NCBI GenBank assembly: GCA_964556755.1 | Contig: CAZKXI010000001.1 | Span: 1 to 64,000 of the forward strand | Length of the DNA stretch: 64,000 nucleotides | DNA from: UBA4085 sp964556755 | GTDB lineage: Bacteria; Acidobacteriota; Aminicenantia; Aminicenantales; UBA4085 | Reading direction: 5' to 3' | Shown here: one piece after another, positions 9,053 through 18,802 of the stretch | How positions within the stretch are numbered: the stretch's first letter is position 1 | Layout: every line of letters begins with the position of its first letter | Program-made: the position numbers and the translations under genes | The notes under the pieces: model-generated | What the model was told of the DNA's origin: nothing | The model's input: only the letters and a program-made list of their open reading frames with translations | The model's database searches: none

Positions 9053-11428
9053 TCAGCGGGCCGCGACCGGCTCCGCCCGGCCCCGCGTCCGGAAGGTGAC
9101 GACGGCCTCGAGCCCGGGCTCCGGACCGAACGCGGCGTCGAAGGCGACGCGGTGGGGGCCGGGATTCAACACGGGCGGCGCGGTCGAAGCGGCCGCCGTC
9201 GCGATCTGCCGGCCCTTGTCGTCGTAGATCCGCGCCTCTCTCGTCCCTTCGCAGAGCAGCGTCTGACCGGCCTTGAGCTCGACGTCGAAGACGAGCTCCA
9301 GGTAGCCGTCGATCTCGAAGCGCGGGCGCCGCAGCGCCCCGGACGGGCCGGCCGCCTTGAGCTTGAGCTGGAGCGGCTGGGCCGGATCCGGGTTGGAGAA
9401 GGCCCATTCGGCGGCCGTGGGCTGGCCGGGCTGCACGACGGTCCTCTCGTGGCGGAAGGCCGGAGACTCGCGGAAGGAGAAGAGATCCCAGCCGCCGCCG
9501 GCCCGCTTCTCCAGATGGAACTCCGCCTTGGGGTTCCGCATCCGCTCGCGCTGGTCCGCGCTGAAGGCGCCCGAGCGGCGGGCCGTCTCCCACTCCCGGA
9601 TGGCATCCAGGACGGCGGCCGTCTCCGGGTTCTTGCGCATGTCGGCCAGGCTGGAGGTGAAGGCGAAGCCGGCCCCGTAGCCGGCCGCGCGGGCCAGCAT
9701 CCACTCGACGTCGGACAGGCTGGTCGTGTCCTTCATCAGGTACCAGCCCAGCATGGCCGGCATGTAGTTGCGCTCGAAGAGGGCCTGGTTCTTGATCCGG
9801 TACTCCTGCATGCTCTCGCGGAAGCCCTCGTACCAGGGCTCGCCCCAGTTGCAGTAAGTGTTGGTGTGCCAGTAGAAGTGCTTGGAGTTGCTCGTCCCGT
9901 TGAGGACCTCGTGGTCGAGGCCAGCCAGGAAGTCGACCGGGAAGAGCTCGTAGGCGTAGTCGCCCTGGCCGGTGGAAGCCGTGCCTTCGTGGCCGTCGAA
10001 GTCCAACTGGCCGAGGCCGGTCTCGTTGAAGCGGCGGGCCAGGCCGCGGGCGATCTCCCTCTGCATCTCGAAATTGGGAAAGAAGACCTTATAAGGGTGA
10101 TCCAGGAGCTTGCCGACCTCGGCCCCGCGGGCATGGGCCGCGGCCTTGGTCCCGAACGCCCCGCGCTGGCAGTCGAGAAGACTCCAGGGCGCCGACGACG
10201 AGACGGCCCGGTAGCGGATGAGCTCCTCGCCGATGACCACGGTGTGGAGCCAGTTGGCCTTCTCGTTGGCGAAGGCGTCGGGGGAGGCGACGGGAATGAC
10301 GGCGGCGGATGGCCCGATGTCGCCCGTCAGGGGGCTTGTCCCGGTCCGGGCCAGGCGGGGGTCCGGGACCGGCGTCACGTAGGGATCGTTGGTCTGGATG
10401 AAAGTGGTGAGGGTATGGGCGCCCAGGCGGATGCCCATGGCCCGGGCCTTGTCGGCGCAGGCCCTCAGCCCGGCCGCGCCGTTGGGGAACCACTTGCGGC
10501 TGATCTCGAAGTGGCCCCAGCTCTCGAACGGCTCCATGTGATAGAGGGTCATGAAGCCGCCGCGCCGGGCGTAGCCCAGCAGCTCGTCGACGGTGTCCTC
10601 GCCGTAGTCGACGATCAGGTAGGACCGGCCCCGCTCCGGCGACGTCTTGGCCCAGACGCCGTCGATCGTCGGGTGCGGCAGGCCCTCGGCCAGCTCGATG
10701 GCGCCCAGCCGGTCGAGCACTTGCGGCTCGGGACAGCCGAAGAGGGCGATCTTGGATCCGACCACCGTCTCGTCGGGGATCGGCGGAATCGGCATGCTCG
10801 GGAAATTTCCCAGCCAGACGTCGGCCGTCCGGGGCCGCGTCCGGTCCAGGCTGTAGGCCTGCAGGACGCTTCCCCAGGGACGGGCCTCGGCCGCCCGGCC
10901 GCGGGACATATCGAAGCCCTCGGCGTTGTCGGGGTAGCTGCCGATGGTCTTGGGATTGAGGGCCTGGATGCCGAGGCCGTACTCGCCGTCGCGGACGACG
11001 CCGACGATCTCCCCCACCGTCTTGCCGATCGCGGTCGGATAGGGCCCCCACAGGACGAGATCGACCTTGGCGGCCGGCTCGGCCCGCACGACTTCGAAGA
11101 CGAGGTGCGTCGGCTTGGCCTGGACGCGGACATCGACCTCGGCTTTAGCCGGGGCAAAAGTCAGCCGCAGAAGGCCCGGCTCGACCTCGGCGGCTGACGA
11201 CGGCGGCTCCAGGCGATCGCCGACCTTGATCGAAAGGAGGGGCGACGGCTGCCCGGGCGCCAGCAGCTCCCGGTCGCGGACGAGGTCGCGCAGGCTCGCC
11301 ACGGCGCCGCGGCTGTCTATCTCCAGGCGCAGCTCGCCGGAGGTCAGGGTGACGAGGGGGGGCCGGGGCGAGGCGGCCAGGAGCCCCAGGCCGAGGATGA
11401 CGGCCAGGCGGATGTGTTTCGGCTTCAT
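9053..11428 (-). CDS. Exported large glycoside-hydrolase-like protein
   Basis: A 791-residue protein with a short signal peptide (MKPKHIRLAVILGLGLLAAS). The N-terminal 200 residues look like a beta-sandwich (LTSGELRLEIDSRGAVASLRD), as in galactose-mutarotase-like domains of glycosidases. The centre looks like a TIM barrel: GFMTLYHMEPFESWGHFEIS, GIRLGAHTLTTFIQTNDPY and GLGQLDFDGHEG. The last carries paired acids in a place typical of glycosidase nucleophiles. The C-terminal 150 residues return to beta structure. I cannot assign a CAZy family, and polysaccharide lyase or an uncharacterised glycosidase are both possible. It is divergent from the thioredoxin-fold gene and lies among other exported carbohydrate genes. 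Confidence 0.75.
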   Translation of the reverse strand: MKPKHIRLAVILGLGLLAASPRPPLVTLTSGELRLEIDSRGAVASLRDLVRDRELLAPGQPSPLLSIKVGDRLEPPSSAAEVEPGLLRLTFAPAKAEVDVRVQAKPTHLVFEVVRAEPAAKVDLVLWGPYPTAIGKTVGEIVGVVRDGEYGLGIQALNPKTIGSYPDNAEGFDMSRGRAAEARPWGSVLQAYSLDRTRPRTADVWLGNFPSMPIPPIPDETVVGSKIALFGCPEPQVLDRLGAIELAEGLPHPTIDGVWAKTSPERGRSYLIVDYGEDTVDELLGYARRGGFMTLYHMEPFESWGHFEISRKWFPNGAAGLRACADKARAMGIRLGAHTLTTFIQTNDPYVTPVPDPRLARTGTSPLTGDIGPSAAVIPVASPDAFANEKANWLHTVVIGEELIRYRAVSSSAPWSLLDCQRGAFGTKAAAHARGAEVGKLLDHPYKVFFPNFEMQREIARGLARRFNETGLGQLDFDGHEGTASTGQGDYAYELFPVDFLAGLDHEVLNGTSNSKHFYWHTNTYCNWGEPWYEGFRESMQEYRIKNQALFERNYMPAMLGWYLMKDTTSLSDVEWMLARAAGYGAGFAFTSSLADMRKNPETAAVLDAIREWETARRSGAFSADQRERMRNPKAEFHLEKRAGGGWDLFSFRESPAFRHERTVVQPGQPTAAEWAFSNPDPAQPLQLKLKAAGPSGALRRPRFEIDGYLELVFDVELKAGQTLLCEGTREARIYDDKGRQIATAAASTAPPVLNPGPHRVAFDAAFGPEPGLEAVVTFRTRGRAEPVAAR

Positions 11429-11502
11429 GGCGGCCCCATCTTAGAAACGGCGGCCGGTGAAGTCAACCGGACAAGCGGGCCGATGGCGAAAACCGGCGAT
11501 GA

Positions 11503-11511
11503 TGGTATAAT
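11503..11511 (+). promoter_or_regulatory. Extended -10 promoter for the thioredoxin-fold gene
   Basis: TGGTATAAT is an exact TATAAT box with the TGN extension at 11503-11511, 33 bases before the start codon at 11545. No good -35 box is seen 17 bases upstream, which is usual for extended -10 promoters. Confidence 0.5.
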
Positions 11512-11544
11512 TCGGCTTTCCCGCCGTCGGGAAGGAGGTCCGTC

Positions 11545-13122
11545 ATGACTTCGCGAAGCATCCCCCGCCCGGCCGTCGCGCTGGGCCTTATCCTGATCCT
11601 GGCCCTGTCCCTGGCGGCGACCGCGGCGGCCCAGGTCCAAACCGAGCAGCGTCCGCCCGAGTACGGCGAGATCGTCGCCGCCAGCCGGATCACGGACGCC
11701 GCGGCCCGCCTCAAGGAGTTCAACCGCCTCAAGGCCGCCTACCCCTTCTCCGTGATGATGGAGACCATCGAGAGCTTCATCCAGAACGCCCGCATCGAGC
11801 TGGCCCCCGATCTGGATACGGTCCTGGGCCTCCAGAAGGCTTTCGTCGGCGTCGGCTCGGGAGCCCAGCGGGCCACCAGCTATCTCCGGGCGGCCTCGCA
11901 GCTGATCCAGCACCCCAAGGCCGAGTCTTTCGACAAGGCCAAAGTCCTGGACGCCGTCCTGCGGTACAGCGATTCGGCCGAGAAGATGGCCCGGGACCCC
12001 GAGACCTACACCCAGATCACCCGGGAGGAGGAGAAGAGGGCCTTCGCCGCCTTCCTGTCCAACGCCTTCCTGATCACCACGGCCAAAGCCCATCTCGACG
12101 CCGGCAATCCCCCGTCGGCCCTGATCGCCCTGAACGCCTACCGGGCGGCCGGCGGGGCCCTGGACGTGGACTACTACGATATCCTCGGCGACACCAGCTA
12201 CCGTCTGGGCGACGACAAGGGAGCCTACCAGGCCTACCTGCGGGCGGCGGCCGACAACTCCAAGGGAGGCGTCGAGAAGGCCCTGATGCTCTACGTCAAG
12301 CTGACCGGCAAGGAGGACGGCTTCCTCGACGCCCTCAAGGCCCAGGTCAAGCAGCTGCCCTACACGCCGGAGGAGTTCGACCCGCCGATCGACTGGAAAG
12401 GCAAGGCCGTCCTGGCGGAGCTCTTCACCGGCTCCGAGTGCCCCCCCTGCGTCGGGGCCGATCTGGCCTTCGACGGACTGCTCGAGACCTATCCGGACAA
12501 ATACCTGGCCGTCCTGGAATACCACCTGCCGATCCCCGCTCCCGACCCGATGATGAACCCGGCCACGCGGAAGCGGCAGGCCTTCTACGGCATCGCCAAC
12601 ACCCCGACCGTGGTCATCGACGGCGACGCCAAGCTGGTCGGCGGCGGCACCCGGGGCATGGCCGGCAGCAAGTATCTCCAGTACAAGGCGGCCATCGATC
12701 CCAAGACCGGCGAGGCCCCGACCGTCGAGCTGACCCTGGCCGCGGCCCGGTCGGGCGACACGGTCACGGCCGCCTTCGGCTCGGACATCGTCGTCCCCGG
12801 CACGGACTACCTCGTCGTCCTGGCCCAGGAGGAGGAGGAATACCGCGGCAGCAACGGGATCACCTACCACAAGATGGTCGTCCGCGATCTGGCCGTGGTC
12901 GAGCCGGACAAGGCCAAGACGGCCGCTTTCGACCTGGCGGCCTCGGAAGCCGCCACGGACGCCTATCTGACGGAGTTCGAGAGGTCTTACACCCGCATCC
13001 CGGGCTTCAAGTTCGCCAAGCGCTTCCACCGCATCGCGCGCGAGGGCCTGCGGGTCGTCTTCCTGGCCCAAGACCGGGCCTCGAAGAAAGTGCTCAACGC
13101 CGTCGTGGCCAAGGTCCAGTGA
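11545..13122 (+). CDS. Exported thioredoxin-fold protein with CPPC motif
   Basis: This 525-residue protein has a Sec signal (residues 1-28, ending in AAAQV). The start is fixed by AAGGAGG nine bases upstream. Residues about 30-270 are helical and repeat-like, perhaps TPR-type. A thioredoxin-like domain follows, with Cys299-Pro-Pro-Cys302 in LFTGSECPPCVGAD and a cis-Pro loop in NTPTVVIDG. The C-terminal 150 residues are beta-rich (VELTLAAARSGDTVTAAFG). An Omp28- or TlpA-like periplasmic oxidoreductase is the nearest comparison. CPPC active sites are found in several thiol reductases of the family. It converges with the glycosidase-FGE gene, with only six bases between the two stops. Confidence 0.8.
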   Translation: MTSRSIPRPAVALGLILILALSLAATAAAQVQTEQRPPEYGEIVAASRITDAAARLKEFNRLKAAYPFSVMMETIESFIQNARIELAPDLDTVLGLQKAFVGVGSGAQRATSYLRAASQLIQHPKAESFDKAKVLDAVLRYSDSAEKMARDPETYTQITREEEKRAFAAFLSNAFLITTAKAHLDAGNPPSALIALNAYRAAGGALDVDYYDILGDTSYRLGDDKGAYQAYLRAAADNSKGGVEKALMLYVKLTGKEDGFLDALKAQVKQLPYTPEEFDPPIDWKGKAVLAELFTGSECPPCVGADLAFDGLLETYPDKYLAVLEYHLPIPAPDPMMNPATRKRQAFYGIANTPTVVIDGDAKLVGGGTRGMAGSKYLQYKAAIDPKTGEAPTVELTLAAARSGDTVTAAFGSDIVVPGTDYLVVLAQEEEEYRGSNGITYHKMVVRDLAVVEPDKAKTAAFDLAASEAATDAYLTEFERSYTRIPGFKFAKRFHRIAREGLRVVFLAQDRASKKVLNAVVAKVQ

Positions 13123-13128
13123 GGGAGG

Positions 13129-15987
13129 CTAGTCGGCGTCCTTGACGCAGCGGAATCCGACGGTCGAGCTGCGGTCCAGGCCCGGGGCCGCCAGCAGCAG
13201 GATTTGGACGCGGTCCACGGCCAACGGGCCGCTCTTGACGTACCACACGCTCTTCTCCGGCGCGTAGTGGCTGCCGCCCCGGATGATCCCGTACGTGTAA
13301 ACCCCGTTCTCGTAGACGTCGTCCATCATCTGCCAGACGTTGCCGACCATGTCCAGGACGCCGAAGGGGCTGGCCCCGGCGGGGTAGGCGTCCACCGGGG
13401 TCGTCCGGTTGAGCTTGTCGTTGCAGCGGCCCGGCTCCATCTTCGGGCCCCAAGGGTAGGCCCGGCCATCCGCGCCCTGGGCGGCGTACTGCCACTCGGC
13501 CTCGGTCGGCAGCCTTTTTCCGGCCCAGCGGGCGTACGCCCGGGCGTCCTCCGGCGAGACCCAGACGACGGGGTGTCTTTCCATCCCCGCCGGCGGCTTG
13601 CCGCCGATCCAATGCTTGAGGAAATTGGAAGCGTCCTCAGGGGCGTAGCCCGTGGCGGCCAGGAAGGCCGCATAATCGGCGTTGGTCACGGGAGCGCGGT
13701 CCATGAAGAAGCGGCGGATGGCCAAGGTTCGCGGCTTCGCGGTGTCGGGATAGGGGATGACCGGATTGGCGTCGTCGGGATTGCCGGCCGTCTTGAAGAC
13801 GAAGGAAGCGGCCGGGATCTCGACCATGCCGGCGGGCGCCGACGGGGCCGCGGCCGTCCGGGGCGACCCGGCAAGGCGGCGCGGATGGGCCAGCGGCAGG
13901 CCGACGATGCGCTCGTCCAGGATCTCGCCGCGGCCGTCGAGGAGCTGGACGGTGAACTTCTCCTCCCGGAAGGCGAAAAGCTCGTGGAGGGCGATCGTCC
14001 GCCGCTCCGTCCCGAACCAGGCCGGCTCCCGGGCGTAGCCGGGATCCCCGGCCGAGACGGCGACCCGGCTTCCGGCGGGGGCGCCCGGGGCCTCGATCGT
14101 CACCAGCTCGCCGTCCGAGGAGACTTTCAGGATCTCGGGCAGGACGGCGACGCAGTCGACGCTCCCCTCCCGGCGGGTCCCGAGGTCCGCCGCAGCGAAG
14201 GCGGAAGTCTCGACCGGAGCGTAGAGACGGCCGCCCCTCTCGACGGGGGTCAGCTCAACGTGATTCCACAGGCTGACGAGGTGAAAGCCTTGGGGGACCT
14301 CCGCCTCGATCAGGGGGCCCTTGAAGCCCTCCGGCCGCAGGCTGAAGACGGTGAAGACCGTCTTGCGGCCGTCCCGCCAGCGGTTGGCCCAGACGCCGTC
14401 CTCCAGGACCGGGACGAGCGGCTCCCAAGCCATGTCCTGGAAGGCCGTCGCGCTCTCCCGCAGCAGCCGCGTCGTCCGGCCCAGATAGGCCAGGTCCGCC
14501 TCGATCCAGTCGGGACGGCCGGGACGCATGGTGTTGATCTCGGAGCCGTAGCCGTTGAAGAAGGCGACCGCGGCCTCGCGGTGGAGCGGCCCTTCGGCCA
14601 GCTGCAGGACCCGGAAGATGGCGAAGTCGGGCTTGATGAACTTGTTCAGGTTCAGCGGCGGCGGCATATAGAGGGCGTCGTGGACCCGCCCCGAGACGAT
14701 GCCGGGCATGTCCTTGGGCACGGCCATGCCCTCGCTGTACATGATGATGCCGGGCTTGACCCGGTCGGCCGCGGCCTGAAACTCCCGGCTGCTCTCGCCC
14801 CGGGTGTCGAGCACGACGCCGTCGGCGTCCAGGGTCCGGAGCATGGCCTCCATGCCGGCTATATGGTCCTCGTGCCGGGTGCTCTCGTCCCAGGGGTTGT
14901 AGGAGATGAAGTACTTCTTGCCCTGGGCGTGGGCCAGGTCGACTTGGCGGCGCAGCTCGGCCAGCCCGCCCGGCAGGTCGCGGTACATGTCCCACTGGTT
15001 TCGCTCGTCCAGCCCCAGGCGCGGCCAGGTCGGCCAGATGGTGTAGATGTCGATGGGGCCAAGGAGCTTGTCCCAGGCCGTCAGAGTCCGGTCGTAGGCG
15101 TAGCGTTTCGCCTCCCTGTCGTAATAGGAATGGTCCCAGGCGAACTGCAGGACCATCAGATACGCCCGCCGGACCCAGGACAGGTCGGCCCGGCGGAAGA
15201 GGGCCTGGTCGAAGGACGGCAGGTCGTGGAGGAACCTCTCGCGGAACATGATGGCGAGCCCCCGCCGCCAGCCGCCCTCGTGGGCCTCGAAATACAGGGC
15301 GTATTCGACCGAGCCGCCGGGCTCCAGGATCGAGGCCCAGCGGGTCCGCTCGGCCTTGTCGGTCTTCACCCGGCGGGCGATGGCCGTCAGGCTCAGGCCG
15401 GGGGCCGCTTCGACCGTCGCGTAGCCCATATGCCAGGCGTTGTCGGGCAGGACGACCCCGACCGGCTTCATCCCGGGCCGAAAGAGCTGGGTCCGGTCCA
15501 GGGTGTGCGGCTCCGCGTTGGGCAGGCCGGCCGTGATGTAGGTCCGATCCGGGCCCTGGCCCAGGGGGACGAGGCTTTCCAGCCGGATCTTGGCCGCCGA
15601 GTCGTTGCGAAAGACGAGCGTCAGCTTGGCTCCGGGCGCGAAGCCGGGCTCCTGCGTCACGGTCAGGGCCAAGCCGGGGGGAAGGGAAGCGGCCGGCGTC
15701 AGGGCGTCGTTGACGAGCAGGCTGAAGAGCGGGAGAGGCGAGGACGGCTCGATCTCGCGGCCGTCGCCGAGGACAAGCCCGGCCACGGAAGCTTCCGCGC
15801 CCTTGGGTCCGGCGAGCCGCAGCGCTCTCAGTCCGGCGATCGGCCCGCCGCCGGATGCCGAGGCCATCCCGCCGGGGACGGGCTTCTTCGCTCCAACGAA
15901 GGGCCCCTCGACCGCCCCAAAAGCCGGGACGGTCAGGAGAAGGGCCGCTGCCAGGGAAACGAGTCCGACGATCTTGCCTGCGCGCAT
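13129..15987 (-). CDS. Exported glycosidase-like protein fused to an FGE/SUMF1-like domain
   Basis: A 952-residue protein with a Sec signal (MRAGKIVGLVSLAAALLLTV); the start at 15987 was chosen because it begins the signal peptide. Residues about 30-270 are beta-sandwich. Residues about 276-430 resemble a TIM-barrel glycosidase (YFISYNPWDES, GVVLDTRGESS, IMYSEGMAV). Residues about 718-952 are a formylglycine-generating-enzyme-like domain: VEIPAASF, RFFMDRAPVTNADYAAFL, RLPTEAEWQYAAQG, FGVLDMVGNVWQ, IRGGSHYAPEKS and GFRC at the end. The Cys pair that binds copper in true FGEs is missing before GFRC, so the domain may bind a ligand rather than oxidise cysteine. The fusion suggests an extracytoplasmic glycan-active protein. 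It is related in style to the protein at 9053-11428. Confidence 0.8.
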   Translation of the reverse strand: MRAGKIVGLVSLAAALLLTVPAFGAVEGPFVGAKKPVPGGMASASGGGPIAGLRALRLAGPKGAEASVAGLVLGDGREIEPSSPLPLFSLLVNDALTPAASLPPGLALTVTQEPGFAPGAKLTLVFRNDSAAKIRLESLVPLGQGPDRTYITAGLPNAEPHTLDRTQLFRPGMKPVGVVLPDNAWHMGYATVEAAPGLSLTAIARRVKTDKAERTRWASILEPGGSVEYALYFEAHEGGWRRGLAIMFRERFLHDLPSFDQALFRRADLSWVRRAYLMVLQFAWDHSYYDREAKRYAYDRTLTAWDKLLGPIDIYTIWPTWPRLGLDERNQWDMYRDLPGGLAELRRQVDLAHAQGKKYFISYNPWDESTRHEDHIAGMEAMLRTLDADGVVLDTRGESSREFQAAADRVKPGIIMYSEGMAVPKDMPGIVSGRVHDALYMPPPLNLNKFIKPDFAIFRVLQLAEGPLHREAAVAFFNGYGSEINTMRPGRPDWIEADLAYLGRTTRLLRESATAFQDMAWEPLVPVLEDGVWANRWRDGRKTVFTVFSLRPEGFKGPLIEAEVPQGFHLVSLWNHVELTPVERGGRLYAPVETSAFAAADLGTRREGSVDCVAVLPEILKVSSDGELVTIEAPGAPAGSRVAVSAGDPGYAREPAWFGTERRTIALHELFAFREEKFTVQLLDGRGEILDERIVGLPLAHPRRLAGSPRTAAAPSAPAGMVEIPAASFVFKTAGNPDDANPVIPYPDTAKPRTLAIRRFFMDRAPVTNADYAAFLAATGYAPEDASNFLKHWIGGKPPAGMERHPVVWVSPEDARAYARWAGKRLPTEAEWQYAAQGADGRAYPWGPKMEPGRCNDKLNRTTPVDAYPAGASPFGVLDMVGNVWQMMDDVYENGVYTYGIIRGGSHYAPEKSVWYVKSGPLAVDRVQILLLAAPGLDRSSTVGFRCVKDAD

Positions 15988-16179
15988 GCCGGCATTGTTC
16001 CATAAAGGGCGTCGGGGCCGCAAACACCGCCTGGAAGACGTCCCGGCTCGACGGCGAAGGCGGGCCGCTCGAGCGCGGCCCTCACGCCCGGCTTTGGCCC
16101 GAAACACGCCCGTATCGCCGCCGGCACCCTCGCTTTCCCCGAGTCCCCGTTTGTGGTAAAACGCCTGGGGAACTGAGGA

Positions 16180-16197
16180 ATGAAGAATACCGCATGA
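16180..16197 (+). other. Possible five-codon leader ORF (MKNTA) overlapping the next start
   Basis: ATG at 16180 opens a five-codon frame whose TGA (16195-16197) overlaps the ATG at 16194 of the following gene. A GAGG at 16175-16178 is rather close to it. Translational coupling is possible, but chance is also possible for so short a frame. Confidence 0.25.
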
Positions 16198-18779
16198 GAC
16201 AAGCCGACTATTCCGCCGCGGCCGTCCCGGCTTTGGAGAAGATCTTCGAGGCCCAGCATCTGCACCGGCCCCTGCGCCTCAAGCGCTACGAGCCCGGGAC
16301 GGAGCTGAGCTACGAGCTTCGCGGGATCATTCCGGACGCCCGGGCCAAGGTCCGGCTGGAGATCGTCCGATTCGTCGGCGGCGGCTACGCCGGGCAGGTC
16401 TACAAGGTCCGCCTTCTGGCCTCGGAATCCGTTGAAGGGAGCGTCGAAGGCCTCGCGGCGGGGAGCGTCTACGCCCTGAAGATTCTCATCCCCCCGTCCG
16501 GGGCGGGGCGGCGGATTCGCGACTTTCTCTACCGGCTGGGCTTCCAAGCGCCCTTCTCCCTCCAGTCGCTGGCCGCGGCCGGGCGTTCGCAAGCCCTGTG
16601 GCAGAAGCTCATCCGCCGGGCGGCCCGGGTCGAGCTCGGGCGCGACGACGCCGTGGTCGACATCATCGGCACGTTCCTCGACGCCCGACTCGGCAGCTAC
16701 GGCGAGATGAGCGAATGGGTGGACGGCCGGATGTGGCGGTTCGAGGCGGACGACGACCTCGACGCCCGCCGCCGCTGGAGGCCGGGGAAGCCCGGGGACG
16801 GCCTCGGCTCGGTCGAGTACCGGGCCAAGCGGGAGTTCATGCATCGCCTGGTCGGCCTGATGCATCGTCTGGGCGCCGTCGAGCTGGCCCGCCAGTACGA
16901 GTGGTGGTCGCTCAAGAGCCAGCCCAACGCCATGAAGCGCCTGGCCAGCGATCCCGACCCGGAGGCCGGGCTGACGGCGGTCGACTTCCGGGCCGGCATG
17001 GCCCTGCTGCCCTTCCTGCCCCAGTGCCCGGCCGACGTCAAGCTGATCCTGCGCGGCTTGGCCCGCGGCCGTCTGGTCCAGTTCGACAAGGGCAGCCTGC
17101 CGAAGCTTCGCGCCTTCATCGAAGCCGGCGGGGCCGCCTTCGCGGACATGAAGGGGGCTCTGGACGAGCTCGAAAGGGAGGACCGGGCTTACCGGGATTC
17201 GCTGCCCGACATCTCTTACCACCACGTCCGGCTTCTCGGCGGACGCTTGAGACGCGGCATCATGCGCGGCTTCCGGGAAAGCTGGCGGATCCGCGGGGTC
17301 GCCGATGGCCGGACCGCCGCGGCCCTGGAGCGAGGTCCCCTTCGCTCGATCCTCTTCCTCGGCCTGGGATTCCTGCCTTGGCTGCTCCCGGCGCCCATCC
17401 TCCTGGCCTGGCTGCGGAAAGACCTTCTGTGGCTGGCTTTGATCCCCGCTCTCCTCGCGGCGCCGGGGCTGAGGGCCTTGTGGGGACGGGCCGATTCCCG
17501 GCGGCATATCGGCCGGATGCTGATCAGTCCCGGCTATTTCCTGCGGGCGGGCCGCGGGCGCATCGCCGAGGCGATGATCCGCTGGATGAGGACCGGCCGG
17601 GCTTCGGAGGCGCGAGCCTTGGCCATCGCCTCGCGGCCGGCCCTCTACTACGCGAACCTGCCGCTGGCCTGGCTGCCGGCCGGCATCCACCGCTTCCTCA
17701 CCGACGGGACAGTCTTTCGGGCCAGCCTGCGGGCTCTTTTCGTGCAGCCGGTCCGCCTCTTGGTGCGGCCGGAGGAGCGCGAGCGGTGGCTGCTGGACAT
17801 GCTGGCCCAGGGGCGGCGCAGCGGCTTCATCGGCGAAGCCGAGGAGACGCGCATCGCCGGCCAGATCAAGGAGCCCTACATCCAGAAGTACCTCAAGAGC
17901 CTGGCCGTCCACCTGGCCACGCTGTTCGTCTCCGAGACGGTCTTCCTGATCACGGCCATCGTCTATGTCCTGTCCCACCCCGGGATGGGCTGGCAGCAGG
18001 CCACCCTGCGGGCCGGGCTGATCATCGCCGCCCTCAACCTGCTTCCGATCTCGCCGGGCTCGCTGATCCGCGGCTTCTATGTCATCGGGCTGATGATCAA
18101 GGAGCGCAACTTCAGGGACTACAACATCGCCTTCGGCGTCTCCTTCCTGAAGGTCGTCGGCTATCTGGCCTTCCCCATCCAGATGGCCTACCGCTACCCC
18201 GATCTGGCCCGCTTCATGGCCGGCCACTGGGCCAACGAGGCCGTCCACAAGGTGCCGGTCTTCGGCGAGCGGGGGGCCTGGCTGGAGCATTTCGTCTTCG
18301 ACCTCTTCTACAACAAGCCCCTGACCCTGCGCCGGCGCATCCGGGAGCGGGCCGCCCGGCGGGCCGGCCGGCCGTCCCGCCGATGGCCGGTCCTGCCGAT
18401 CGCGGCCGGCGCGGTGGCCCTGCTGGGCGGCCTGGGATGGGCTTGGACGAGGATCGCCGGCGGGACTCCCGCTTTCGGGAGGTATTGGGGGGCGGCGGTC
18501 GGAATTCCGCTTCTGGCCGGGGCGCTCACGGCCATGGCGGCGGGCGGGATGACCGCCGGGCGGCGGGTGGTCGCGGGCATGGCCGCGGGAGCGCTGGCGG
18601 GGCTGGTCTACGGCCTGGCGCCGTTCAGCGGGCTCTGGGCGGGCGGCTTCGGTCCCGTTCCCCAGGTCGACGGCCCCGCCTGGCTGGCTATGCTCGGCCC
18701 GAGCGTCCAGCTGCTCCTTCTGTTCGGCGTGCTGGGACTGATCGGCGCGGCCGTGGTCGAAACCCGGCCCGCGAGCTAG
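16194..18779 (+). CDS. Large membrane protein with kinase-like N-lobe, unknown function
   Basis: An 861-residue protein. Residues about 55-105 carry a glycine-rich loop (VRFVGGGYAGQVYKVRLL) and a lysine strand (YALKIL) as in the N-lobe of protein kinases or ABC1/UbiB proteins. I find no clear HRD or DFG motif after it; the nearest is LVQFDKGSLPKL. From about residue 370 there are several hydrophobic segments (ILFLGLGFLPWLLPAPILLAW, LATLFVSETVFLITAIVYVL, and four or more near the C-terminus), separated by a conserved-looking soluble block (IKEPYIQKYLKSLAVHLA). It is probably an inner-membrane protein with a cytoplasmic pseudo-kinase domain. The ATG at 16194 is preferred, although the ribosome site is weak. 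It converges with the small membrane protein at 18841. Confidence 0.75.
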   Translation: MRQADYSAAAVPALEKIFEAQHLHRPLRLKRYEPGTELSYELRGIIPDARAKVRLEIVRFVGGGYAGQVYKVRLLASESVEGSVEGLAAGSVYALKILIPPSGAGRRIRDFLYRLGFQAPFSLQSLAAAGRSQALWQKLIRRAARVELGRDDAVVDIIGTFLDARLGSYGEMSEWVDGRMWRFEADDDLDARRRWRPGKPGDGLGSVEYRAKREFMHRLVGLMHRLGAVELARQYEWWSLKSQPNAMKRLASDPDPEAGLTAVDFRAGMALLPFLPQCPADVKLILRGLARGRLVQFDKGSLPKLRAFIEAGGAAFADMKGALDELEREDRAYRDSLPDISYHHVRLLGGRLRRGIMRGFRESWRIRGVADGRTAAALERGPLRSILFLGLGFLPWLLPAPILLAWLRKDLLWLALIPALLAAPGLRALWGRADSRRHIGRMLISPGYFLRAGRGRIAEAMIRWMRTGRASEARALAIASRPALYYANLPLAWLPAGIHRFLTDGTVFRASLRALFVQPVRLLVRPEERERWLLDMLAQGRRSGFIGEAEETRIAGQIKEPYIQKYLKSLAVHLATLFVSETVFLITAIVYVLSHPGMGWQQATLRAGLIIAALNLLPISPGSLIRGFYVIGLMIKERNFRDYNIAFGVSFLKVVGYLAFPIQMAYRYPDLARFMAGHWANEAVHKVPVFGERGAWLEHFVFDLFYNKPLTLRRRIRERAARRAGRPSRRWPVLPIAAGAVALLGGLGWAWTRIAGGTPAFGRYWGAAVGIPLLAGALTAMAAGGMTAGRRVVAGMAAGALAGLVYGLAPFSGLWAGGFGPVPQVDGPAWLAMLGPSVQLLLLFGVLGLIGAAVVETRPAS

Positions 18780-18802
18780 GTCGACCCGCAACCGGCATCT
18801 CT

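Noticed and set aside
13204..16005. Plus-strand open frame of about 933 codons opposite the glycosidase-FGE gene
   Set aside because: Antisense shadow of a gene with signal peptide and recognisable domains.
15933..18791. Minus-strand open frame of about 952 codons opposite the large membrane protein
   Set aside because: The plus strand encodes membrane spans and a kinase-like loop; the minus frame is low complexity and motif-free.
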